NCBI GenBank assembly: GCA_030684575.1
Contig: JAUXVD010000008.1
Coordinates: forward strand, 186,001 to 250,000
Length of the DNA: 64,000 nucleotides
Direction: 5' to 3'
Source of the DNA: Nitrospirota bacterium
GTDB lineage: Bacteria > Nitrospirota > Nitrospiria > Nitrospirales > Nitrospiraceae
Part shown: positions 1-8,800 of the stretch, in pieces
How the letters are laid out: each line of letters begins with the position of its first letter
Numbering within the stretch: the stretch's first letter is position 1
Program-made: the position numbers and the translations under genes
Notes under the pieces: generated by a model
Databases searched by the model: none
What the model was told of the DNA's origin: nothing
What the model saw: only the letters and a program-made list of their open reading frames with translations

Positions 1-1
1 C

Positions 2-418
2 TGTGGAGCCAGTGCCATCCTCAGGACCAAGCGGTATCGCCTGGAAGCCTTTGGCCGGCAGGAAGCGGCCGAGTCTAAGAAGCGAAAGATGGATGTGCGT
101 ATGCCCGACGAATTCATCAAGAAAGTCGTGGACATGCCCAATATGGAAATCGAAGTGCAGCTCTGTGGCGATGACGAGTATTTTGCAGAAGGTGCCTTGA
201 TCGAGTTGCAACAGGGCTCCAAGAAGATCAAGCCCATCGATATCACCAAAGCCGAACGTGGCCGAAAGAATGAAGGCAGTGGACCGGCCTACCGCTCGCG
301 CTTTACGGCATCGTTCGCGTATGAAAAGTTTGATCCCCAGGCAGCGTCCCTGTTCGTCGTGAATCTTCAGGATGGAAAAGAGGCGAGAATCGCCGCTGAT
401 TTCTCCAAGGTAAAGTAG
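2..418 (+). CDS. Hypothetical protein, 5'-truncated by the window edge
   Basis: The frame is open from base 2 to the TAG at 416-418, so the real start lies upstream of the window; an internal ATG at 89 also exists but the reading frame continues before it. The visible part begins Cys-Gly-Ala-Ser, which could be the +1 region of a lipoprotein, but the lipobox itself is not visible. The remainder is charged and mixed alpha/beta with no motif I recognise. It is followed directly by a strong hairpin, so it is the last gene of its transcript. Confidence 0.6.
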   Translation, partial: CGASAILRTKRYRLEAFGRQEAAESKKRKMDVRMPDEFIKKVVDMPNMEIEVQLCGDDEYFAEGALIELQQGSKKIKPIDITKAERGRKNEGSGPAYRSRFTASFAYEKFDPQAASLFVVNLQDGKEARIAADFSKVK

Positions 419-436
419 CGCAGCCTTTTCAATCCT

Positions 437-471
437 GCCCCTGACAGCGAGTCTATACCGCTGTCAGGGGC
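437..471 (+). terminator. Hairpin terminator
   Basis: A 12-bp perfect stem (GCCCCTGACAGC paired with GCTGTCAGGGGC) with an 11-base loop, followed by a short pyrimidine-rich tail. It lies 19 bases after the stop codon of the first gene and separates it from the regulator gene downstream. Confidence 0.8.
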
Positions 472-619
472 CTGTTCTTCCATCCCCGTTCAGTCAGCCG
501 TTGGTCCCACCCTTGCATTTTCATTCCTGTACGTTGGCAAAGCCGGTGCAATCGTTGGAACATTGGGGCGTTTGTCCCCAAAGGTTGGGCTGTGCCTGTC
601 GCATTTCGCGACGGGAGGC

Positions 620-637
620 TTGACCATACTTGGTCAA
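620..637. promoter_or_regulatory. Perfect 7-4-7 inverted repeat upstream of the NtrC-like gene
   Basis: TTGACCA-TACT-TGGTCAA is a perfect inverted repeat with the same 7-4-7 geometry as the Crp/Fnr-like sites found later in this window (TGnnCA half-sites). It ends 43 bases before the ATG at 681. No convincing -10 box follows at the 21-base distance seen in the other sites, so it may be an operator rather than a class II activator site. Confidence 0.4.
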
Positions 638-680
638 AGGGCTAGCGTCTGATTTCCTGTCAGCAGAGAAGGAGTGCAGC

Positions 681-2054
681 ATGACCGAAGAGTGGGGTGC
701 GATTCTCGTCGTCGATGACGATGCGGAAATGCGAGAACTTGTCCATGATGTTCTCAAGGACCGTGGGCATCAGATCACGATGGCGGGGAGCGGACCGGAG
801 GCTCTCAAGCTGTTGGAGGAAAAAGACCACGCGGTCGTGCTGACGGATTTGCGGATGAAAGGGATGCTGGGGACGGAGTTGCTCACGGAGATCAGGCGCC
901 TCTACCCGGACATCGGGGTCATACTCATGACCGCGTTCGGGTCGGTGGACACCGCGGTGGAGGCCATGAAGCGGGGCGCCAGCGACTACTTGACCAAGCC
1001 GGTGAAAAACGAGGAGTTGGTTCGTGTGGTCGAGCGCGCGATTCGCGAAGCGGCGTTACGACGGGAAGTGAATCGGCTCCGGCGGGAAGTGCACAAGGAG
1101 TATAGCTTCCATCAGATTATCGGCAAGAGCAAGCCGATGCAGGAGGTGTTTGACCTGATCCGGCGCGTGGCCGACAGTCCCACGAATTTATTGATCACCG
1201 GCGAGAGCGGAACCGGCAAAGAATTAGTGGCCAAGGCCATCCATTATAATAGCGACCGCAAGGATGCGCCGTTCATTCCCGTCAACTGCGCCGCCATCCC
1301 GGAACAGCTGCTCGAAAGCGAGCTGTTCGGCCATATGCGTGGCTCATTCACGGATGCCAAGGTGGATAAGCGGGGCCTCTTTGAAGAGGCGCAAAAGGGG
1401 ACGCTGTTCCTCGACGAGATCAGCGAACTGCCATTGATGCTGCAGGCCAAGATTTTGCGCGCGATCCAGGAGAAAGAAATCCGTCGTGTGGGGGCGAACA
1501 AGCCGATCGCGGTGGATGTCCGCATCATTGCGGCGACGAATCTCAACCTGACGGAAGAGGTCAAGGCGAAACATTTCCGGGAGGATTTGTATTACCGGCT
1601 GAATGTGATCGAACTACGCCTTCCCCCCTTGCGTGAGCGTCGCGAAGATATCCCGTTGCTCGTGGATGCGTTCATGAAGAAGTGTGCCGCGTCCCGCGGG
1701 AAACAGATACAGGGCGTGAGCGAGTCTGCGCTGGCCATGCTGGTGGATTATGCCTGGCCGGGCAATGTGCGTGAATTGGAAAATGTGATCGAACGGGCCG
1801 TCACGCTCAGCCGGAGCGAACAGATTGTCCCGGACGACCTGCCGGTGACGCTTCAGGGCGCCCGTGGCGACCGGAGACTCCTCGATGATGCGGCTGAACG
1901 GACCCTCCCGCTGGACCAAGTGGAGAAAGAATACATTCTCAAGATCCTCGAGAAGACCGGCGGCAATAAATACCAGGCCGCGCAAGTACTCGGGATCGAT
2001 CGCAAGACGCTCTATCGGAAGTTGGGCGAGATCGAAGGGAAGACGCCGGCGTGA
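681..2054 (+). CDS. Sigma54-dependent response regulator (NtrC/AtoC type)
   Basis: This is a 457-residue activator of sigma54 promoters. Residues about 6-120 form a receiver domain with acidic residues D12-D14, the phosphate-accepting D56 (LTDLRM) and the conserved Lys of LTKP. Residues about 145-370 are the AAA+ domain with Walker A GESGTGKE and Walker B LFLDEI. The C-terminus carries a Fis-type helix-turn-helix. The sigma54-contact loop reads GSFTDA instead of GAFTGA, an uncommon variant that keeps the key Phe-Thr. The ATG at 681 has AAGGAG upstream at 669-674; an earlier in-frame start at 630 has no ribosome site. It overlaps the next gene by 4 bases (GTGA), so the two are probably a cognate kinase/regulator pair. 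Confidence 0.93.
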   Translation: MTEEWGAILVVDDDAEMRELVHDVLKDRGHQITMAGSGPEALKLLEEKDHAVVLTDLRMKGMLGTELLTEIRRLYPDIGVILMTAFGSVDTAVEAMKRGASDYLTKPVKNEELVRVVERAIREAALRREVNRLRREVHKEYSFHQIIGKSKPMQEVFDLIRRVADSPTNLLITGESGTGKELVAKAIHYNSDRKDAPFIPVNCAAIPEQLLESELFGHMRGSFTDAKVDKRGLFEEAQKGTLFLDEISELPLMLQAKILRAIQEKEIRRVGANKPIAVDVRIIAATNLNLTEEVKAKHFREDLYYRLNVIELRLPPLRERREDIPLLVDAFMKKCAASRGKQIQGVSESALAMLVDYAWPGNVRELENVIERAVTLSRSEQIVPDDLPVTLQGARGDRRLLDDAAERTLPLDQVEKEYILKILEKTGGNKYQAAQVLGIDRKTLYRKLGEIEGKTPA

Positions 2055-3154
2055 GTCCAGAGTCGTTCGATAACGAGCAGCAGTTTCGTCTTATTGTGGA
2101 GGCCGCTCCCAATGGGATGTTGCTCGTTGATGAGCGTGGAGCGATCATGATGGTGAATGCCTCTGCGCTTCACCAATTCGGCTATGAGAGAGGCGAGTTA
2201 CTCGGCCAGTCGGTCGAGATACTCATTCCAGGACCGTTTCGAACCGATCATCGGCAGCACCATGCCGGGTTCATGAAGGCCCCCCAGGCTCGATCGATGG
2301 GGGGGCAGCGCGAGTTGTTCGGTTTGCGGAAGGACGGGAGCGAGTTTGCGGTGGAAATCGGGCTTACGCCTATTCAGACGGCCAAGGGGATGGGGGTGGT
2401 GGCGTCGGTCGTGGATATTTCAGAGCGCAAACGTCTGGAGGTGCAACTCCGGCGGGCTGAGCGGTTGGCGGAATTGGGCACATTGGCGTCCGGTATGGCG
2501 CATGAAATCGGGACGCCGATGAACGTGATCCTCGGACGTGCGGAATACCTGCTCCAACGCGCAGCCGATGACGGGATGAAGAAGGGCCTGACCACCATCA
2601 TCACGCAGGTCGAGCGCATCACCAAGGTGATGAACCAACTCCTGGCCTTTGCCCGGAGGAGGACGCCGGAACGGCGGGCCGTCGATCTTGCCAAGATCGT
2701 GGACGATAGCCTGGAAATGTTCCAGGAACGGATCGCCCACAGTCACATCGCGGTCGACACGACGATTGAATCGTCGTTGCCCTTTGTCCATGCCGATCAA
2801 GACCAGCTCATCCAGGTGCTCATCAATCTCGTGATGAACAGTCTCCATGCCATGCCGGAGGGAGGGCGTCTCAGGCTGGGTCTCGCGCATGAAGGCGAGT
2901 TCGTGCGCCTTGAGGTTGCCGATACCGGACATGGCATGCCGGAGGAGATCCGCGCAAAAATCTTCGATCCTTTCTTCACCACCAAAGATTTTGGAAAGGG
3001 GACCGGCTTGGGTCTCACGGTGGTGAAAGGCATCATCGAGGAACATGGCGGGACCATTACCCTGGAGAGTGCCGTCGAAAAGGGGACAACCTTTACCATC
3101 CGACTCCCTATTGACCAGGCTCAGTCTGCTGGTACGCCTCCATCAATACAATAG
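2051..3154 (+). CDS. PAS-domain sensor histidine kinase (NtrB type)
   Basis: A 367-residue soluble kinase without membrane segments. Residues about 10-120 form a PAS domain followed by a short linker. The phosphorylated His is in AHEIGTPMN, and the ATPase domain shows an N box (NLVMNSLHAMP), G1 (DTGHGMP), F box (FDPFFTT) and G2 (GKGTGLGL). It starts with GTG overlapping the stop of the preceding regulator, so translation is probably coupled and it most likely phosphorylates that regulator. The signal sensed by PAS cannot be told from the sequence. Confidence 0.93.
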   Translation: MSPESFDNEQQFRLIVEAAPNGMLLVDERGAIMMVNASALHQFGYERGELLGQSVEILIPGPFRTDHRQHHAGFMKAPQARSMGGQRELFGLRKDGSEFAVEIGLTPIQTAKGMGVVASVVDISERKRLEVQLRRAERLAELGTLASGMAHEIGTPMNVILGRAEYLLQRAADDGMKKGLTTIITQVERITKVMNQLLAFARRRTPERRAVDLAKIVDDSLEMFQERIAHSHIAVDTTIESSLPFVHADQDQLIQVLINLVMNSLHAMPEGGRLRLGLAHEGEFVRLEVADTGHGMPEEIRAKIFDPFFTTKDFGKGTGLGLTVVKGIIEEHGGTITLESAVEKGTTFTIRLPIDQAQSAGTPPSIQ

Positions 3155-3408
3155 GCCCCTCATAGAAAGGCGATTGCCGGTGATCCCTCTCTGTCGCGAT
3201 CTGCGACAGGAGCGGGATGGTGCCTGTCCCAATTCTCGCCAGCTCCAACTGCTTTCCCCACCACGAGTCGCGCATCCCCATAATAATTTCAAACGGATTA
3301 GCGCACTTACGGATTCCATGGCCGGACGACCGCTCGGAGGCGAGCTGGCATAGGTTGTGAATTCTTGTCTTTCACGCAAGCCAATGGGGTGAGTGGCAGA
3401 GGGGGTAC

Positions 3409-3807
3409 GTGATGTTGCAGGAACGGGCGCCAGTCGTCCTACTCATTGCCGAAGACGATCAGGACATGCGAAGTCTGTTGTGCGATGAGTTGTGGGATCT
3501 GGGGGTCTCTATCCGGGAAGCGGCCGATGGAGATGAGGCGCTTCGGTCGGTGCTGGATGCTCGTCCGACATTGATTCTCACGGATCTCCGTATGCCGGCA
3601 GGGGGGTTAGATTATATTGCCAGGCTCAGGACCTTTGCTCCCGGGGTCCCGATTGTGCTGCTCACGTCGTTTGGCGATCCCAAGACGAAAGCCGATGCCT
3701 TGGCCATCGGCGTCGAGGCCTATTTTGACAAGCCGGTTCGCCTCAGCGAACTCAAGGGAACCGTCCGGCGTCTCTTAGGCCCGGCATTGCATGGGGAAAT
3801 AGATTGA
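3409..3807 (+). CDS. Single-domain response regulator
   Basis: A 132-residue protein that is only a receiver domain: acidic pair D16/D17, phospho-acceptor D59 in LTDLRMP, Thr in LLTS and Lys in DKP. There is no output domain, so it acts by protein contact or as a phosphate relay. GTG 3409 and ATG 3412 are both possible; the purine-rich GAGGGGG at 3399-3405 is better spaced for the ATG. It lies 254 bases after the kinase and 43 bases before the next activator, and could link the two. Confidence 0.88.
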   Translation: MMLQERAPVVLLIAEDDQDMRSLLCDELWDLGVSIREAADGDEALRSVLDARPTLILTDLRMPAGGLDYIARLRTFAPGVPIVLLTSFGDPKTKADALAIGVEAYFDKPVRLSELKGTVRRLLGPALHGEID

Positions 3808-3850
3808 GACCTTGTATCCTAGCGACTCTTTAGTTTGTGAGAGGTGTGAG

Positions 3851-5236
3851 ATGGCCGGATCTCAACGAGCCCCTTCATCTGTACCCATCCTGACCGATCC
3901 CATCCTTGCCGCTCGACTGGAAGCCATCAAGCAGTTAGCCGGTGGGTTTTCCGATCGAGTGGCGGTGTTGGATCGTGATTTCAACGTGATTTACGCGAAC
4001 GAATCGGCATGGTCTGAAGACGTATCGACGTCATCGGGCCGTTCAGCCAAGTGTTATCAGGCTTTTGCTCACCGGAGCGATCCCTGTGGCACCTGCCCGG
4101 CGACCAAGATGTACGAATCGCCTGAGGTCCGGTCCGTGGCCTGTGCCTCCGGCGGGGACGGCACGGCCTGCGGGATGCATCAGGCATTTCCGCTTGTGTC
4201 AAGCAGCGGAGCGGTCGAGTCGGTACTGGTGCTGTTTAAGGCCTTGCCGAAAGCCGAGGTGCAGACGAACGGTGCACATGCAGCCGCGAAGCAGGGGACG
4301 AAGCTGGGCGAGTTGATCGGCTCGAGCGCGCCGATGCGAGAAGTACTCGAGATGATCCGGCTCGTGGCGGACAGTTGCGCCACCGTGTTGATTCAGGGGG
4401 AGAGCGGTACCGGCAAGGAACTGGTGGCGAAAACGATTCACCTGACCAGCTATCGACGGGACAAGCCGTTCGTCGTGGTCGATTGCGGTTCGTTGCCGGA
4501 AACGCTGTTGGAGAGTGAGCTGTTCGGCCATGTGAGGGGCTCCTTCACCGGCGCACATGCGGCCAAACGTGGACTCTTCGAAGAGGCGGATGGCGGGACG
4601 ATCTTCCTGGATGAAATCGCCGATACCACTGCCACGTTTCAAGCCAAGCTGCTGCGGGTGCTTCAGGAGGGGGAGATCAAGCGGGTCGGCGGCAATCAAC
4701 CGATCAAAATCGATGTGCGAGTCGTGTCGGCGACGAACAAGGATTTGGTCGAACTCGTCAAAGCCAAGACCTTTCGGCAAGACCTCTACTATCGGCTTGC
4801 CGTGCTGCCCCTGTCTCTTCCTCCACTCCGTCTCCGGCAGGAAGATATCCCGCTCCTGGTGCAGCACTTCGTGGCGGCGTCCTGCAGACGCCACCGGCAG
4901 CCGGTCCGGCAGGTCTCGCCGGATGTGATGCAGGCGCTGATTCAGGCCACATGGCCCGGCAACGTGCGGGAACTTCAACATTATATAGAGCGGGCCGTCG
5001 TCACGACCACGGGTCCCACGTTGAAGTGTACGGACATTGTGGCAATGGGATCGGACCCGGCAGCGCACGATCTCCGTACCGTTGCCCGCGAGGCGACCCG
5101 CCAGGCTGAGCATACGCGGATTCTTCAAGCGCTCCAGCAAACAGGGAATAATCGTGCGCAGGCTGCCAAGCTCCTCAAGATCAGCCGGGCGAGCCTCTAT
5201 AACAAGCTCCGTAGTTATGGAGTGGGTGAAATCTGA
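3851..5236 (+). CDS. Sigma54-interacting activator with PAS-like, Cys-rich sensor domain
   Basis: A 461-residue enhancer-binding protein without a receiver domain. The N-terminal ~130 residues look like a PAS domain (RVAVLDRDFNVIYANES) with an added cysteine cluster (CYQ...PCGTCP...VACAS...ACGM) that could bind metal or sense redox. The AAA+ domain carries GESGTGKE, loop GSFTGA and Walker B IFLDEI; the C-terminus is a Fis-type helix-turn-helix. ATG 3851 follows GAGG at 3840-3843; a TTG at 3812 in the same frame lacks a ribosome site. It lies directly upstream of the large multicopper oxidase, whose long leader holds palindromes and a possible sigma54 promoter, so the oxidase is a plausible target. 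Confidence 0.9.
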   Translation: MAGSQRAPSSVPILTDPILAARLEAIKQLAGGFSDRVAVLDRDFNVIYANESAWSEDVSTSSGRSAKCYQAFAHRSDPCGTCPATKMYESPEVRSVACASGGDGTACGMHQAFPLVSSSGAVESVLVLFKALPKAEVQTNGAHAAAKQGTKLGELIGSSAPMREVLEMIRLVADSCATVLIQGESGTGKELVAKTIHLTSYRRDKPFVVVDCGSLPETLLESELFGHVRGSFTGAHAAKRGLFEEADGGTIFLDEIADTTATFQAKLLRVLQEGEIKRVGGNQPIKIDVRVVSATNKDLVELVKAKTFRQDLYYRLAVLPLSLPPLRLRQEDIPLLVQHFVAASCRRHRQPVRQVSPDVMQALIQATWPGNVRELQHYIERAVVTTTGPTLKCTDIVAMGSDPAAHDLRTVAREATRQAEHTRILQALQQTGNNRAQAAKLLKISRASLYNKLRSYGVGEI

Positions 5237-5414
5237 CGTGAGCAAAGTGGTCCATACGACCACATGCTATTCCCCGCCTGTTGGTGTTCCTCGACCCTGC
5301 CACTGCTGACTCAGTACGCCTTCTTTCTTGTGCCGCCAATCCATCTTGCGTCTCCCATTTCTCTTCGCCGAGGCTCTCGCGTCTGCCCGTTTCCGCCCCA
5401 CATTTCCATCTCAG

Positions 5415-5444
5415 CTGTCCAATAGATTGGACAGTCCATCTATT
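5415..5444. promoter_or_regulatory. Overlapping palindromes, possible activator-binding sites
   Basis: CTGTCCAA-TAGA-TTGGACAG (5415-5434) is a perfect 8-4-8 inverted repeat. It overlaps a second near-perfect palindrome, AATAGATTGGAC-A-GTCCATCTATT (5421-5444), with one unpaired T. They lie about 160 bases before the -24 element proposed at 5597, the usual distance for a sigma54 enhancer site. Binding by the neighbouring Fis-type activator is inference. Confidence 0.45.
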
Positions 5445-5596
5445 TGAATTTGCAGCATTTGCAATTACTGCACGATGAGACTGTCTAGTTTCATAGAAGA
5501 TTATTTGGGCGACGGGATGTGCGGCACAGAGCCGTCATGTGTGAATCGTCAAGCCTGGAGCGGATTAGCTGCTCATCCTTCCTGATTGCTCTGTTG

Positions 5597-5612
5597 AGGC
5601 ATGCAAGCTGCG
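5597..5612 (+). promoter_or_regulatory. Possible sigma54 (-24/-12) promoter for the multicopper oxidase
   Basis: AGGCATGCAAGCTGCG contains GG and GC separated by exactly 10 bases, with 12 of the fixed sigma54 positions matching or neutral, but the flanking T and W positions differ. It lies 256 bases upstream of the oxidase start. The match is moderate and rests on context. Confidence 0.3.
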
Positions 5613-5867
5613 TATACGTAGCGTTGCTGGTGGAGGTCTGGGTGATTAGGACCGGCCTCCGAATGACCCTTTCCTCCGTAAGGAGGACCCTTCACCAGCA
5701 CCTAACGAAGGCCAAGAGACGTGAAGTGGAAGACATCTGTCGATCCGGTGAATTTCCAACATTCAACAGATCGTAGATCGACCGATTCCGGAATTGTTTC
5801 ACAAACGACGAGTGTTGGATTCAACCATCCGCCTGGTGAGGCGGGCATTAAGAGGGGAGGCCGTACT

Positions 5868-8800
5868 ATGAGGGGTGATGTGTTTCAACCAACGCGCAAG
5901 CGGCGCCGTACGGGGTTAGCACTGATGCTGCAAAGCGTCTTGCTGGCCGGCAGTCTGGTGGCAACACCGGGGCTGTTTGCGGCGGGAGCAGGAGAGGAAC
6001 CCCATCAGGGGCATGCCACTCCGGTCGCCATGCCGGGATGGACTCAGCAGTTGAAGGGCCAGACCGTGGTGGAGAACGCCATGGAGGGCCGTGCCGGTAA
6101 TGCAGAAAAGATGGAGATGCAGCACCACCGCCTGATGGAGAAGCTCGAGCAGCAGGCGCAGAAAGATGCCAAGGCGCAGCAGACGTCCGGTGCCTTCAAC
6201 GAGATGTCGATGATGCACCAGTACATGGGGCAGGACGGCAGCAGCTTCTTGCTCATGTCGGATGGGACTAAGGGCGAGCCGGTGATGACCTCGGGCGGGA
6301 AGTGCCCGGCCGGTGCGCCGGTGAAGAAGTATGACGTGGCGATGGTCAACATCGAGATCACGTTGAACCGTTGGCTCGATTTCTATCCAGGCTACATGTA
6401 TGTGCTGGCCCAGGATGTCGACAAAGTGCGGGCCGAAGAAGCCAAGAACAAAGCCGCGCGTGACAAGGATGGCTTCGATCCAGGCGCGGTGACCACCGGG
6501 TTACAGGGCGACATGATTCAGCCCCTGGTGCTTCGCGTCAACCAGGGCGACTGCATGAAAATGACTCTCCGCAACCAGATGGAAGGTGAGGACGGCAGTC
6601 TGTTCATCAGTGCCTCCAGCATGATCGTCAGCGCGACCGGCAAGCCGGCCACGACGACGAATCCTGAGTCCATCGTGGCTCCTGGCAAGTCGCAGGAGTT
6701 CGAGTGGTACATCCATCCCCAGATGCAGGAGGGGGTGCGGCAGTTTCACTCCTACAGCCATGACCGTGAGTTGACCGTGCTGGGTCTGTTCGGCGCCCTC
6801 ATTGTGGAGCCGAAGGGGTCGAGCTACGTCGATGCGTTGGGGACTGGTCCCGATAAGCCGGTCACGAGCGGCTGGCAAGTGAACATCGACAACGGGTCCG
6901 GACCGGACTTCCGCGAGTTCGTGTTGTTCTATCACGAGATCGGCGATGAAGCCTTCCGTCCGTTGAACAAGAAGGGCGACTTCCTCCCGCAGCGCGATCC
7001 GCTGACCGATGCCTATCGTCCGGGTGGCCGTGCGATCAACTATCGCAGCGAGCCCTTCGGTATCGATGAAATGCATCTGCAGCACGAGTATTTCGGCTTC
7101 GAAGATGAGTCGATGGCCTACAGCGCCTATACGTTCGGCGATACGCCGACCACGATTGCCCGCGGCTATCTGGGCGATCCGGTCAAGTGGCGGTTGGTGC
7201 ATGGTGGATCGGAAGTGTTCCATTCCCACCATCCTCACAGTGGAACGATCCGCTGGCAGCGCAGCCCGCGTGCCGATCAGGAAGAACATTGGTACAAGGG
7301 GCAGGATGGTCCGGTGAAGTATCCGGTCGTGCGGACCAAGTCCGATCGCGTGGACGTGGAAGTCATCGGGCCGTCAGAAGCCTTGGACCTCGAACCGGAA
7401 TGCGGGGGCGGTGGCTGCCAGCATCTGGCCGGAGAGTTCCTGTATCACTGCCATGTCGCGCACCATTATGTGGCGGGCATGTGGGGGTACGGACGTTTCT
7501 ACAATACGTTGCAAGTCGGCGCGGCCCACACGGACACGATGCCTGACTTGGCGGAATTGCCGGACCGGAAGGGCCGGATGAAGCAGGGCGTGTCGTCCGA
7601 TAAGCTGATCGGGACGACCGTCGATTGGTTCGGGAAGGTGTTCAAGATCGTCGACAAGAGCCAGAAGACCAACTGGAAGTCCGATCCCGTCATTGTGAAC
7701 GTCAAGGATTGGGTCGAGATGTTTGTGCCGGCCGCTGGTCAGCCAGGCCACACGAACGATGAGAAGGCCCAGATCCTGTCTTACGATTCCACCGTGTGGG
7801 ATTGGAAGTGGGACGGCAACATCGCCAGGGGCGAGCGCGAAAGCACCGCCAAGAATCCGAAGTACCCGGCGGCAGCCAAGTGGGATGACAGCACCAGACC
7901 GGCCATCCTGTTTGACCCGACCACGGCCAAGATGTCCTGGCCGCTGTTCAAACCGCACTTCGGCAAGCGGGTGCCGTTCTCTTCGAACCATAGTGGTGCG
8001 CCATGGCTGGAGCCGATTCACCAGGATGAAAATGGTGAGCGGACCTCAGAGCCGGCCAAGCCGGGCGAGCAGGGCCGTTGGAGCCTCTGCCCCGATAATG
8101 CCAATCGCAAGCATTACAACATCCATTTCGTCCGTATGCCGATTACCCTGGCGAAGGCGCAGGGGAAAGAGCCGGCGATGGTCGACAAGGACGGTCTGAT
8201 CTACGTGCTCCATGAAGAGGAGAACCTGACCAGAGCGAACGACGACCTCAAGCTTCCGGCGGTCATTCGCGCTAACGTGTATGACTGTGTGGACTTGTTG
8301 TTGACGAGCGAGTGGGACGACGACGATTACACGAATTTCCAGTCGTCCAAGATCAACATCCATCCCCACTTCTTCCAGTTCGACACGGGGAATTCGGATG
8401 GGGTCATCTCCGGGTTCGAGTATGAAATGTCGGTTCGTCCGTTCACCATGTGGGGCAAGAAGACCAAGCATGGGTTGCCGGCGCCGATGGTCGGGAAGTT
8501 GACGGGTGCCGCGAAGGCAGGTGCCAAGTCCATCAAGATTCAGATGGCGCCGGGCGCCACGCCCTTCCACCTGAACACCGAAGTCATGGTGGGCATGGAT
8601 TGTCTGGAGAAGGGCCACGATGCCACGGCGTCACTGCCGCGGGACAAGAGCTGTCAGGAAGTGGTCCGCATCAAGAGCATCAAGGGTGATGAACTGACAT
8701 TCTTCACCGGATTGAAGCAGAACCATCCGGCGGGCGATCTCGTGTCGCCGGAGTTCGTGCGGTACCGGTGGTGGGTGGACGTCGATATGGGGACCGTGTT

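Larger units (their letters stand above)
5237..5867. other. 631-base leader between the sigma54 activator and the multicopper oxidase
   Basis: No gene is supported here. The stretch holds nested palindromes at 5415-5444 and a possible -24/-12 sigma54 promoter at 5597-5612; the gene itself starts at 5868 after AGAGGGGAGG (5851-5860). A further inverted repeat, GTGGTC-CATAC-GACCAC, lies at 5247-5263 just after the upstream stop codon. Confidence 0.6.

Noticed and set aside
3191-3209. CTGTCGC-GATCT-GCGACAG hairpin after the histidine kinase gene
   Set aside because: Only seven pairs and no T-run; could stop transcription weakly but is not listed as a terminator.
4199-5263. 354-codon open frame on the minus strand across the sigma54 activator
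   Set aside because: It has no ribosome site or family match and mirrors the strongly conserved AAA+ domain on the plus strand; it is a shadow of high-GC coding.
6501-7289. Minus-strand open frame inside the multicopper oxidase
   Set aside because: The plus-strand copper motifs and module repeats establish the coding strand; this frame has no domain of its own.
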